Source: Elmis aenea
Taxonomy: Eukaryota; Arthropoda; Insecta; Coleoptera; Elmidae
DNA: 64,000 bases
Direction: 5' to 3'
NCBI GenBank assembly: GCA_947652605.1
Contig: OX393579.1
Span: 1 to 64,000, forward strand
Part shown: piece after piece, positions 1 to 10,820 of the stretch
How positions within the stretch are numbered: position 1 is the first letter of the stretch
Layout of the letters: each line of letters starts with the position of its first letter
Position numbers and translations under genes: made by a program
The notes under the pieces: generated by a model
Databases searched by the model: none
What the model saw: only the letters and a program-made list of their open reading frames with translations
What the model was told of the DNA's origin: nothing

Positions 1-1841
1 TTTTTTTTTGTTTGTTAGCAAATATTGTAGTGATTGCCTACTTGTAGTAATTTTCATTTTTTTTTTTTACCGCAGCTGACTTTTAAAAAAACTAAACGTA
101 CACATATGTGCCAGTATCCCTGAAGAGGTTAAACAATTTTTAATATCTCCTTAAAGTTAGACTCACTACATCTACACATCTATATAATTCTTTCTATAAC
201 CGTTTCAAAATGAATAATGCAAGGCACTTGAAGCAGATATCGTTATGAAAAAAGGCACGAGAATTTCGTGAACATCCTAAACTCAAAAGTCTGGCTCACA
301 TAACTTTCACGCTCAGTAGCTTAGATCCAATGATAACCGGAATATATATTTAATTCTCCTCGAATATTATATAGCAACAACCATTTCATTAAATATATGC
401 AAATTGAAGTCAACGCCAAAGTGCATAATGAATGAGCAATAAATTACGTCTCAATTAATTCGGATATTCGCCCGTCTTTATAACGTGAGAAATTATTAGC
501 TCCAGACGGATTATGTACCACTGAGAAGTGCTCCCTTCTTGCTCCGTTGTATATATCAATGAATCAAAACTCCTTAACTTGGGAGGATTTAATTTTGATT
601 CCTCGGGGAACTCGAACGCACGAACACCTTATATAATATGTAATAAGTCTTTTAATTTACTTGAAACTACTGACTTAATAAGACTGTGGAATATTATTAA
701 AGGGGTAATACGATATGAAAAATATGTATGGCATTGCTTCGCGAAAGGTCTGAGGGCAATAAATTGTAAAGAAAATACGTTCACAGTAAGAAAAAAATGA
801 AAGAGGACGAACTGATATGATTTTGGGCATAATTGAAAAGTAAATTTTATTGAATTTTGACCTAAGTTATTTCACTTTTCAATTTTAATAATATAAGAAT
901 TTTAAGAATGTATGCATCTAGATAGATATTGGCCCTACCCAACACAAAATCTTATGATCTTTGTTTCATCAGTTCATAATTAACGATTTTTCTTAATAAT
1001 TCTATGAAAAATGCAATCACCGAATTATTTTAAGGGTCATATTTTATGTAAGTATGTAATAATATTGAAAGTATTTCGGGGTACTGTATTGAACAGCAAT
1101 GAGGGTAATTAATTAATTTGTTGTACTATTTTGGCTACTACATACTAAATTGGATTTTTAATTAAAAGTACCAAAATAAACAAACATTTTTAATAATAAT
1201 AATAATAAACAAAAGTTTTTCGAATCGCCGCTGTTTGCCTTTCATGCTCATTAAATTTTCACATGTTTTATTTTCGTTTTTGTGCTAACCTGTTGAAATA
1301 TTTAATCAAACAACAAATCAGCGTTAACAATGCAAATTTCAAACTATTATTTCATGTAATGCCGGATGAATTTTAATCACACTAACAATGGCGCTGAACT
1401 TTTAAAATATTAAAAACAACGAACTGGCCGCACTTTTGTTGGTCCTATTTTGCGTTAGTTTATTTAAAAAAATGTGCAATACTTGTGCGGATACTTCGCG
1501 TACGGATAGGATATACTGTTTTTATTGCGAACGGTTAAACGCTGCAAGGATGCGAATCAATTAAGAGAAGTTGCTGTAGTTGTCGGGATTAGGTTGTTTC
1601 GCGCCGTTTAGTTTGTTCTAAAAGCATTTTAAGTCAGTAAATTACGTGTCAGCGCGGTTTACAAGTCATGTCTTTATGTATTATTCGCTCATTTCAGGTT
1701 AGGTTTCTGTTTTTTGTTACCGGTTCAAATACAACGTCCAATTCGATTATCAACAGTGCTGTTAAATTAGTTAGAACTAATATCAAAACGATGTAATAGA
1801 TATTACAGATCTTTTATGTACGAATTTTTAAAAAAACTCAC
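1..1841. other. A+T-rich noncoding stretch
   Basis: I see no supportable gene here. Poly-T tracts open the window. A 90-codon open frame at 528-800 matches nothing I recognise and has no splice context; I treat it as chance. A slightly richer patch at about 1490-1660 shows no motif I can name. The stretch is probably intronic relative to the minus-strand exon candidate that begins at its right edge. Confidence 0.5.
1191..1208. repeat. (TAA)6 microsatellite
   Basis: Six uninterrupted TAA units are followed directly by AAC. This is a simple sequence repeat and probably length-polymorphic. Confidence 0.9.
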
Positions 1842-1884
1842 CACTTTAAGAAGGTCGTAATGGTAGTCAAAACATAGTACTAAC
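1842..1884 (-). CDS. Candidate 43-nt internal exon, minus strand
   Basis: Read on the minus strand, a long T-rich tract ending in TTTGCAG at 1885-1887 is a strong 3' splice site, and the segment ends at a GTGAGT donor (GT at 1840-1841). The 43 bases are open in only one frame, starting after the first base, and give 14 residues: LVLCFDYHYDLLKV. The other two frames meet a stop at once or after five codons. The nearest other minus-strand exon, at 27986-28087, ends in phase 0 and would not join this one in frame. So either another exon lies between them, this is untranslated, or the splice sites are coincidental. No family is recognised. The paired strong splice signals are the only evidence. 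Confidence 0.4.
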
Positions 1885-1887
1885 CTG

Positions 1888-4800
1888 CAAAAAAAAAGAA
1901 AACGTTAGTATTATATTACATAAACAACACTACCAATATAATTTTAGAGTATAAGTATACTTATTAACTATTAATAATATACAGAACACTAATATTTTTA
2001 TACATAAAAATATAAGTTACTTAAAAATCATGCATCGTTTTTACTTCAAAGAATCCTACACAAAAAAAATATGCATTTTTAATAAATTTTTAATTAATAA
2101 ACGAATTTCACACAGGTAATTTAAGCATTTATCAAATATACCTACAGAACGTCTGAACTAAGATGAATACTTGTCTGGAATTGATTCAGAAATATTTTAT
2201 GTTGTTGAATTTTTTACGAGTATTTGTTCACAACAAAATTTTTATTTGCCTCTGAGCGACAAAACCAAACAGCCTAGAGATCTTATCCAAAGGAGATCAA
2301 CTGTAAGTTTTATATTAAACAAACTTCAAATATAAAAGAAAAATATTCGATTCCAATAGGGTAAAAAAAAAACATTCCTAATCGGTGAAAAGAGTTAAGA
2401 TTTTTTAATACCGATTTTGATATTGCGTTTATTATTAAACAAATCACAAATGCATTTTGTGTGCACGGATTACACCAAAATTAAGAGAAAATTAAAGTTT
2501 TTGGAATACTGTTCGTGACATGTACAAAAATTTATAAAACGATTCTTGGAACTAATAAATTTCTAGTCATAAGCAAAGATTTTAAAGAGATTTAGGGACT
2601 GGACAAAAGTAGTATTTACAGATATAAGTTGTATTACAAAGATTTGTATCGATAAATAAGTTAAATTTTTGATGAAAAAACAATGAAAATTTAGGTTAAT
2701 ATATACGTGATCCATTGAAAAGTTAGTTAACATAAAAATGCAAGCAACAGTTCAACGAACCAGCAGCATTAAATAAAAAGCAGGCTACCCAACATACGCC
2801 CGGCGATTACATTTGCATATTCACTGTTGCACTTTTTGAATCTTATAAACTACAAAATTAAAACCGTCTCTGATGCAAGAAAACCATATATAAACGGCAA
2901 GGAAATTAAAGTTTTTGCAAAACTTTTAATTAAAAACGAAATAAATCTAACAAAGTTTGTAATTTGTGACAATAAAATTAGAATTTACGTAACTCAAAAG
3001 GTAAAGAAAATATTCAGCTGACGTTAAGATAAATTATAATAATTTTAATGCACACTAGGGTTATCGTGCATAGGTGATGAGTAAATAAGTTTGCCAGCTA
3101 AATAGGGACAAAATAACTTTTGACTAGATGCCAGGATATTGACATAGGACTGCATTATCCTAGTAGAGAGGCGAGATGACAAACATATAGGAGATGCTTT
3201 CGCATCTCCAAAAACAATTCACAAAATAGTAGCCAATATGTCCATGATATAACAATATTTATTGTGTATTGCTGAATAATTTCTTATATAGGGGAAACCC
3301 AGGTACAAAAATAATTTGCATAGAAAAATCTTCTAACAGAAAAAACTGAAAAGAAAACTTTTTAAGGCCTGCATGGAATAAATTTAAAGTAAACGTATTT
3401 TTTGCAATAGTTTTGACGCTTTTGGAATGTTGGAGGGAAAAACCAATACGAATGCTACTATGAAAGGTAATTTATCTGTTTTATTGGGCTGTATCACTTC
3501 CAATTTAATCTTTATGGCGATAAAACTGCACTGCTTTGGACATTTGCTACCAACTATAGCCAACACCACACTAGAACAAGATCTCTAAGCAGTTTTTCTA
3601 TAGATTTTGTACTACAACTTGCGACTCATAATACATAGAACAGCTACGCTGTTTTTTACACGAAATAACGATTAATTTATGTGAAATTTGCATGCTTTTT
3701 AAATAAAGCTGTTGAAAATTTAAAGAATTTTAAAGTTAAAAACACTAATTTTCTTGTAGCTGTTATTACATTTGCATTGTTCTGAGTTCTGATCAATAAC
3801 TTTTTTAATCGCCATTATCCAGGTTATCCCGTCTTACGGGATTTAGCTTTTTAAAATCTTTTAGGATAAGATAAACCATTAGTTCGGCAAACATTATAAA
3901 TATTTAAATAGAGTTATATAAAGTTTTCGAATACATAAAATGCGAATATCATATCAAATCAACGTTGTTTATCGTAACGAGGAATGTGTTTCGTTTCTTT
4001 ATAGGTGAATTTTGCTACAGATAACATGTAAATATATATTTTTATAGTGAACCAGTATTGTTTTTAAGAAAGTATATGAAAAGTTCATGAAGGTATCACG
4101 TAAGATGTATGAGCAACGAAGAAATTGGCAGTCTGCAGGTATATGAACGTCAGACTAGTTGATTTCTCGATTAAGAATTGAAATATTTGATTCTAGAAGC
4201 ACAATTGCAGCAAGCACACATACACAGAATATTCAATTGCATACAACTGCAAAAGCTTATCTGCCAAATAGCAGCAGAGTGCACCAACCTTAAAATTAAT
4301 CCAAATATTAATTTATTGAAAATGCTACGTTTCGAGTAGTTTGCGTAGTTAGTTAGGGATTCATTGCAAGTTAGGAATTATGAAAGACGATGTCATTACA
4401 TTTCAGGATTTAGTAGTTGCAGCTCCTTACATGGTCTTAGGACTTTATGCTTCGCCACTACTAAATATGACCGTAAAGTAACATGACCATTACATATTGT
4501 GCTTGATCAAATAGATAAGCAGACAGAAGCGGAGTATTTTATTTGTGATCTCGTTAATTTTCCATGAAAACTAACTTCAGTCCTAAAGTTAAAAGTATCA
4601 ACAACAAATTGTAAATTTATTAACACAGCTTTAAAAAAATGTGCTGGTCTTTCATACATACTCCTGTTAATTATCCAAGCTCCTTATCAAACTCTGTACA
4701 ATAGAATGTTAAAATACTTGATCAGTTTCTGCGAAAACTTAATATCTGTAATCATCTGCAGATCTACTTTAATCCTAATTCCGCTATTGAACGCGAGATA

Positions 4801-5280
4801 AAGGCAACATTTCCTTAATTACACCATTCAATGAGATAATAAGACATTATGAAACCTTAAAATTGGATTAAATTCAGTTATAATACAAGAAATGAATGAG
4901 ACACAACCAAAAAGATATTTTCGAGAAAATGAAAAGGATTACAACTTGATGCGAAAAATAAAAAATTTCCAATACGAAAATATAATACAAATTACTACGT
5001 GTATAAGAAAAAACAAAGGCTTCATATTGTGGCCACAAAATTAAATTCTTCCTTAAGAACATAATATTTACAAAAATACAAAGAAAACTGCGTGCTCTCC
5101 TTTAAACAACTCCAGACAGATTGTTTATAAAAGTAATATCATAAGCACAATAACTAGAACTATAATAACACGTACTTTACCCAAGGTAAGATGCTAAACG
5201 TGGTTCAGATCAATACCTACATATTAGAAAACTGCTTGAGGGCTCAAGCAAAGGAGAAAAAAAAGGTAACGCGACCAATC
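1888..5280. other. Noncoding stretch, no gene seen
   Basis: This is A+T-rich sequence with scattered short open frames. The segment at 3384-3569 is open on both strands for about 60 codons, which argues for chance. A small perfect hairpin lies at 3190-3209. Nothing else repeated or coding is evident. Confidence 0.5.
3190..3209. repeat. Perfect 8-bp stem hairpin
   Basis: GGAGATGC and GCATCTCC are separated by a TTTC loop. It could fold in RNA or DNA. It is not followed by a T-tract, and no function is inferred. Confidence 0.6.
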
Positions 5281-6587
5281 ATCTAGATCAGGGATGCACA
5301 GACTTATTAAGACCAGGGGCTACATAGATTCTCTGACTTATGGGAGGGCCGCCAAAAAAATCATAAAGGTTATGTATTATGTATTATTTATTAATCGTAT
5401 GTTACAAAAAAAATCAACTAAATATTTTTAATTCGATGTGTGACATTGCATGAAATTAAGAATTTTTTAAGGTTAGGTTCGACATTTGTAGTGGCTAAAC
5501 GCAAAACTGATTTTATTAATAAAACGGTTCCTTTTTTTCGATTTATTAATATTAATGAGCGAAAAAGTTTGTTCGCAGATGTATGTTGATCCAAAGGGGC
5601 TTGCGTATTCTAATGCATTTTCTAGCAGCATTTAAAAGTTGTTTTTATCCAGGCAGCAATAAAAGTTTAATAAACTGCATTCATTAAATTTATTTCGCAG
5701 ATTCTCATCGTTTTGTATGTCAATGAGTTCAAGCTGTAAAAGATTCAGGTACAATTTCAGGCAAAATTGAGAAAGGCTTGCAGGGTTGCTAAAAAAATCT
5801 ACCAATGGTTCTACTTTTTTTTAAATAAGAAAATCGATCCTTAAAGGCTGTTATCAAATTATCAATTTTTTCTACATACATATGGTTGGTATTGGTATTG
5901 AATTCTTTTGGAATATTTTTTGTAATTTTGAAAATGAACGTAGTTACCTGACTTTAATTGGCTTTGAAATAAATTAAACTTGCACTGAAAAGACAAAATG
6001 TGGCCGTAAAGATGTGAAATCAATTGATTTTTACCCTAAAGTCGCGCATTTAACGGATTTAAATGACAAGTTATGTCAACCAGAAAATCTAAGTCACATA
6101 ACAAGGCCGAACATGTTATTTCGGGGAAGTTTTTGCTTTCTTCGGTGACGAAAATTTCGTTTTCATCAATTAAATTTAAAACGCGCTCTAATACTTGGCT
6201 TTTAATTTCATTAGGAAAGTTTTTAAACTGTCGATGATTAATTTTATTTATTAAAATCACAACCTTCATAACCTTCAAACCCTAGTTTTTTAGAACACGT
6301 TCTCCTGGTGGATTATACAGTGAAATTGTATCAATTCATTGCCGTGATTCCCATATTATGTTGTTTCAATAATGTTACCAATCTCGAAAACTAGCTTTAC
6401 ATACATACGAGCTCAATTCACGAACTTTTTGTCCACACCTCGTATATCAGCCACCTTAGTTAAGTAATTGTAACGTTTTTTAAGGAATTTAAAAAATATC
6501 GTGTAACTTGTTAAAATGCCACATGGTGAGACGGGCCGCGAGCAAATCAAACAAGAGGGCCGCCGTCTGTGCATCGCTGATCTAGAT
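5281..6587 (-). mobile_element. hAT superfamily DNA transposon with 8-bp target duplication
   Basis: The element occupies 5289-6579. Its ends are CAGGGATGCACAGAC at the left and GTCTGTGCATCGCTG at the right, which are 15-bp terminal inverted repeats with one mismatch. Both ends are flanked by the identical octamer ATCTAGAT (5281-5288 and 6580-6587), the 8-bp target duplication that defines hAT insertion. GGGCCGC-rich subterminal sequence (5345-5352 and 6531-6564) is typical of hAT ends. The 1291-bp length is too short for an intact autonomous copy. The interior holds a broken minus-strand transposase whose N-terminal half is missing, so this is an internally deleted, dead copy. Confidence 0.93.
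5410..6290 (-). pseudogene. Decayed hAT transposase, C-terminal half (GTF2IRD2/ZBED-like lineage)
   Basis: This encoded a hAT transposase, the enzyme that cuts and reinserts the element. Reading the minus strand from 6290 downward, blocks appear in the order expected for the family: NHRQFKNFPNEI and CDLDFLVDITCHLN (6036-6278), YVEKIDNLITAFKDRF (about 5830-5880), EPLVDFFSNPASL (about 5770-5812), QLELIDIQNDENLRNKF (about 5680-5740), GSTYICEQTFSLI (about 5555-5592) and LRLATTNVEPNLKKFL (about 5445-5505). The CDLDFLVDIT block and the final CEQ-FS dimerisation block are hallmarks of the GTF2IRD2-type hAT transposases. At least three frameshifts and several stops break the frame. The BED finger and the N-terminal catalytic part are absent. 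It cannot make a working protein. Confidence 0.9.
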
Positions 6588-6674
6588 TCAACGTACATAA
6601 ATTTTAAAATGTTTTTAGATGCAAATAAAGAAGTTCAATTAAAAAAATCAAGCATCTTTTAAGAATAATATCTT

Positions 6675-6800
6675 ATAGAAATGCTAGACCAGTTTTTAGA
6701 CTCTCGTGTTTTGGCCAGTAGCAACCTTATTAATTGAATTAATAAAATTTAAAAAAAACAAGATTGCTACCGACGAAGATATGAGAGTCTTGTAATTGAT
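6675..6800. repeat. Short palindromic element, hairpin family copy 1
   Basis: AGACTCTC at 6698-6705 pairs with GAGAGTCT at 6783-6790, and the arms continue through GTAGCAA and TTGCTAC to a short A+T-rich loop. The left flank TAGACCAGTTTTTAGACTCTC is shared with a copy at 8463, and the inner GCCAGTAGC block with a copy at 59033. It is best read as a miniature inverted-repeat element of unknown superfamily; no clear target duplication is visible. Confidence 0.6.
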
Positions 6801-7943
6801 CCTTTGTAAACTAGAAAGAAATAATTCAAGCATTTGTGTGTGTGAATTGTTGTTTGATAATTCAAGTGATTTATTACCAATATAAATAACTTTAACTAAA
6901 AGTGATAAATAAAGGCTACAACTGACAGACGCGAAGTACTCAAATTGGTTTTGAATTTCAAAAAAAGATAAGTGATTTTTAATTAAGCCTATTTATATTA
7001 ATGTGTGTAGATTTTTCCACCCAAAAAATCCTCAGCGCCCTCGACGGCAAATAATATTTTTAATTCAGCAGAAATTAAAAGCAAATGTGCTGTTTTTTTC
7101 AGGTGTCAATTACAAACAAGCCCGACAAACAAGTGTGACTTTGTATAGAATTAGTCATCCGAAGATTTAATAAATCATAAACCTGCAGTCCTTTTTGGAC
7201 ATGGTTCATTAAAAAAATCCATTAACACGGCACACGGCTTTGAATAAATTTTTACAGCAAAAAAATTAAAAAAACTGAATTAAAGTTACTTTGCTTCTGT
7301 AGTAGCTGTATTAAATGACGAACGATTTTGATAGCTGTGTCCTGGAGGCTTGTAGCGAACGATAACGCTTCTGTAATTACAGAAATGCACAATGGAACAA
7401 CAGGACGAGAAAAGCATCGCCACTACAAACTATTTGGAAACATTAACCGACCACAATCGATGGACACTGCATTCATTGAGCTCCAACCACACAAAGCTTT
7501 GACTGGTTGGTACTCAGCATCGGCCCCACATTACCAAAAACGCGTTTCACAATCACTAACCTCAAAATATCTTCCTGCAAAATAATTCACCCCACAATCT
7601 GCACAATTTCTAGTGTATCGCCGAAATAAAATAAACCAAGCCAGAAAAAACAATAGCGAACATGTCATTAAAAGTATCGCAACGACTATATAATTGCAGA
7701 TTCACTTTTAATCCTAATCCTCCTTTTGAATTGCAAGATAAAGCTACATTTCGTTAATTAAGCCATTGAATGGGATAATAAGACATTAAGAAGCCTTAAA
7801 ATTAAATTAAATTCAGTTGTTAACAGGCGAAACAGGTGAGACGAGGCGCAATGAAAAATATGAATCCTTTGAAAAATATGTGCCTTTCGCGAGCCAGTGT
7901 AGGTAAATTTATAATCAAGCAGTGCACTTTCAGGCTCTGCAAA
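6801..7943. other. Noncoding stretch, no gene seen
   Basis: An 85-codon plus-strand frame at 7328-7585 matches no family I know, and no splice sites frame it. The segment has somewhat balanced base composition, so a decayed coding fragment cannot be excluded. Confidence 0.45.
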
Positions 7944-8015
7944 CAGGGCTGCTCACACAAAATTCGGGCCCCGGGGAGTCAATAGACAACGGGCCCCCCA
8001 TTACTCTTAGAAAGG
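7944..8015 (+). mobile_element. Solo hAT-like terminus
   Basis: CAGGGCTGCTCACACAAAATT is followed by G/C blocks (GGGCCCCGGGG at 7976-7986 and GGGCCCCCC at about 8001). This matches the CAGGG start and GGCCC-rich subterminal layout of many hAT elements. I could not find the partner end or a target duplication, so it is probably a truncated relic with its interior to the right. Confidence 0.4.
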
Positions 8016-8222
8016 TTTAAATTTAATTTTAATAGTATTTGTAAACAAAATATTGTGTATTAGCTCGAATCCCATACAGAACGTTCATTCATAAATTCAA
8101 ACATTTTACATCTTCAAAATATTGCTCCTACTTTTTATTATGAGTGGTGTGCTTCAAATTTAATTTATTAGAAACGCTTCTGTCTGTGTGGCCGATACAC
8201 ACTCGTTAACGTAAACAATTTC

Positions 8223-8321
8223 GATCATGGTTCAAATATATTGAGCCTGGCAAAGCAAGTAAAGTTGGTTTTGTTGTACAAATTTACTTTGTACTTCAGT
8301 TGGCTACACGAAACCATGATC
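8223..8321. repeat. Imperfect inverted repeat, about 99 bp
   Basis: GATCATGGTT at 8223 faces AACCATGATC ending at 8321. The pairing continues weakly through AGCC/GGCT and AGTAAA/TTTACT. It is probably an old miniature inverted-repeat element. Confidence 0.45.
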
Positions 8322-8462
8322 AAATATTAAAAATAAAAATTCTTAAGATAATTGCAAAGTAACAAACTGTTTGATTAACTGACTTACATTTTAAGTAATT
8401 CATTTATTACTATAAATGGGTTCAATTAAAAACCATTTACCCTTTTTTGTCAAGAATTTCTT

Positions 8463-8565
8463 GTAGATTTTAGCCCAGTTTCAAGACTCTCATCTCTTTA
8501 TTAGTTACAGTATTATTTTATATGCAACAGGTGAAGAAACAAGTCTTGAAAGTGGTAGAAATAAT
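8463..8565. repeat. Hairpin family copy 2
   Basis: TTTCAAGACTCTCATCTC (8480-8497) faces a right arm ending CAAGTCTTGAAAGTGG (about 8540-8555). The left arm, with TAG..CCAGTTT..AGACTCTC, aligns with the copy at 6675. Flanking GTAGA/TAGAAAT sequences also resemble the other copies. Confidence 0.5.
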
Positions 8566-9193
8566 AGTTGACAACAACTAACATACTAATACACACTCTA
8601 CAGAGATTTAAAGTACCTCGATAATAAAAATTATAGTAATATTTATTTTTCAATCGTTCCTACAAATTGTATTCACTCTCTCCTACTCAGTTAATAACAG
8701 TATCGCCCTGGAACTGTTTAATAAGTATCAAAACTGGAACAGCAGTTGTTCAATTTAAAAGTATCAGCATTTTACAAGAGTATATACATCGTCAGTGACT
8801 GCAAATTCACAATTTCATCTATCGCTGGGTATAATTAACGAAATAACATGCAACACACTTACGCGCGCGTTATAATTTGCAGACGTACTTAACCTGCAGT
8901 TTGTGAAACCATCAAACTTACATCCTTTAGAGACGCTCATTCGTACGTGCTGCATACGTACTTCCATTTTCCAACGAACACTGAAGGTGGCGTGAATAAA
9001 ACATAACAAAAAAAGCAACAGGAGTATTGAAAGATTGCAGCATGGGATGTTTTATTTACAAAATATTTAAATAAAGTCGTCTGCCTCCTGGGAGAACGAA
9101 CATCGGAATATTTCCCTCATCTGGGGTTAATTAAAAAAACATTCATAATGCATTTGATTAAAAAAGCTTATATTTTTTTATAATGAATCTTTC
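8566..9193. other. Noncoding stretch, no gene seen
   Basis: This segment shows no supportable gene, repeat or splice context. A 67-codon minus-strand frame at 8815-9018 is unassigned. Confidence 0.45.
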
Positions 9194-9265
9194 GTAGCAA
9201 TCTCTTTTGTTTGTATAAGATTGCTTCTACACTAGAGTACTGAAACTGATCTAACTATATTACAA
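9194..9265. repeat. Hairpin family copy 3 (diverged)
   Basis: GTAGCAATCTC (from 9194) faces AGATTGCTTCTAC (to 9230). The right side continues AGAGTACTGAAACTGATCTA, which aligns with the reverse complement of the outer arm of the 6675 copy. The identity is lower than for copies 1 and 2. Confidence 0.4.
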
Positions 9266-9780
9266 GAGATCATCCAAAGAACGATAAGGGATTTTTAATT
9301 AAAATTATTTGTAAAACCTTTTTCAATTATTCCTCGTTATAAACATGTCCATCTCTGTTATTTACGTCGGCTGTTTATCCCTCAAATTTTTGTGTACGTA
9401 TTAAAATAAAAGTTATGCGCCCCCATCAAGCATCGCACTTAGAAAACTGCACCTGTACCAAACCAGCCAGACACCTACCACCTACTTCTATATGAATGTA
9501 AACAATCTGTTAATAAACTTCCAACAATAGCACGAAAAGTGCTCCATTGTTCGCTACTTTCCGAAAGATGTTACATACATATTTATTCAGAAACAACAGT
9601 TAACTTTTGTACTAACGTAAATCTCCTTGTGTAAAATACTGCGGTTTATTTCGTAGTTATGAACATGACAAACAGTACGAATCGCGATAATTGGGAACAA
9701 AAGCTGCTCACACAAAAAGAAGGTTCAGGACTGACGTTTTTTTTTTAAATTGTTACTTAAGCAAGTTGCTTTTTAAGTTG
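9266..9780. other. Noncoding stretch, no gene seen
   Basis: I see no gene, repeat or splice context that I can support in this segment. Confidence 0.4.
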
Positions 9781-9907
9781 TTAAGCCGCGTTTTCCTAGC
9801 AGCAGATATTTTGCGCGGCGTAGATTAATCTCTCTATGTTGATTGGTCGACGCATTACTACGTTCTACGCCGCGCAAAATACCTTCTGCTAGGAAAACGC
9901 GGCTTAA
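9781..9907. mobile_element. 127-bp palindromic MITE with TTAA ends
   Basis: The left arm 9781-9824 begins TTAAGCCGCGTTTTCCTAGC, and the right arm 9864-9907 is its reverse complement with two mismatches over 44 bp; the loop is about 39 bp. TTAA at both edges fits the target site of piggyBac-type transposases, which suggests a piggyBac-mobilised miniature element. That assignment rests only on the TTAA and is inference. The arms are much more G+C-rich than the surroundings and well preserved, so the insertion is fairly young. Confidence 0.75.
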
Positions 9908-10094
9908 GGTTGGTTAAATTGTCCTTATAGCGACTATATCAAGTGACCGATAGCTAGCAGTCCTTTTGTATGGCGACAAAGAATTATTTTGAATAATCTT
10001 TGGCATTACAACAAAATAAATAACAAGATGATACAAAAATAAAGGTGTACACTTGTACAGTATCGCACCATGTGTGACGTAAGAGGTGTCGGTA

Positions 10095-10172
10095 ATGGTG
10101 CCTGTCCACATGAGAGTAAACTCTCGATGGCAGCTATCGAGAGTAGTTTACTCTCAGGTGGACAGGCACCAT
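10095..10172. mobile_element. 78-bp palindromic element, GTGCCTGTCCAC family, short copy
   Basis: ATGGTGCCTGTCCAC at the left faces GTGGACAGGCACCAT at the right. The arms meet around GGCAGCT with the inner motif GAGAGTAAACT..CTCTCGAT. The same arm sequence recurs in a longer copy at 47064-47205, so this is a dispersed family. No transposase or clear target duplication is visible. Confidence 0.8.
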
Positions 10173-10499
10173 AAAACGATAAATTTCATGGTTGTGGTAA
10201 AATTTGGTTATAATTATATACCTAATCATTACAAAATGGGCGTTTAAAAGGCAAATGTACTAAGCATCAATAACCATTGTTAATAAGCTTGTTGATGTAG
10301 GGTATTACTGTAATGACTGGAAAATACTAAATAGTACCTACTAATTACAAAACCGGTACAAATCAAAACTAGAGTTGTTTTTACATTATCTTATCGTTCG
10401 CTACTACTTTAAAACTTTACTCTGTGAACTAATGATAACTTAATGTAAAATTTAGTTTAAACTAAAACCTAATTTATAATCTCACATCGGCACAACGAG
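10173..10499. other. Noncoding spacer
   Basis: A+T-rich sequence without a recognisable feature lies between the palindromic element and the THAP-containing repeat unit. Confidence 0.5.
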
Positions 10500-10820
10500 T
10501 TGTACAAATTCGCGTTAAAGCTAAATATAAATGGCACTGCACTGGATTTAAAAAAAAAACAACAACAAAATCAACAGTTCCATACCTTATTTCAAGTTAA
10601 ATAAATCCCTTCGGCCACACCCATAGTACCACTGTTCGTCCAGACCCTCATTTTGGGAAATCACATAGTTTTATCCGAAAAATTCTGATTTTCACGACAC
10701 AATAATTATTACAACCGTATACTTGACCGCACGAAGCCATTTTAACTGACTGAAATGACGATGAGCGTTAGTTTTCTGACACAAAAAAGTGACCTGACCT
10801 TGCATTCCTCACAACTCGAA
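10500..10820 (-). repeat. Dispersed 320-bp unit, copy A (THAP-containing)
   Basis: This segment aligns along its length with 55655-55990. Shared landmarks on the minus strand, in order, are GTTGTGAGGAATG, TGTCAGAAAACT, TCAGTCAGTTAAAATGG, the THAP-coding part, GGTATGG, and an A-rich stretch with a C-TACACTG/CTGCACTGG block. Homology extends both upstream and downstream of the coding part, so the copied unit includes a 5' leader and the start of an intron. Confidence 0.75.
10586..10740 (-). pseudogene. THAP zinc-finger exon fragment, copy A
   Basis: THAP domains are C2CH zinc-binding DNA-recognition modules found in P-element transposase and in host regulators. From the minus-strand ATG at 10740 the reading is MASCGQVYGCNN, matching the family start (a cysteine, a short spacer, YGC-N). 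After a frame slip in an A run it continues as NEGLDEQWYYGCGRRDLFNLK, which fits the family pattern of an invariant tryptophan, then C-R-D-F-N-K. A stop and then GGTATGG follow, where the family often has an exon boundary; the second zinc-ligand pair (C..H) is not present before that point. The frameshift and stop make this copy non-functional as it stands. It could be a THAP-gene duplicate or a P-type transposon relic. Confidence 0.65.

Noticed and set aside
528..800. 90-codon plus-strand open frame
   Set aside because: No recognised motif, ordinary A+T-rich codon make-up, no splice or start context.
6413..6598. 61-codon minus-strand frame
   Set aside because: Lies over the right end and target duplication of the hAT element; not a gene.
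7328..7585. 85-codon plus-strand frame
   Set aside because: Balanced composition but no domain, no acceptor or donor; kept only as a note.
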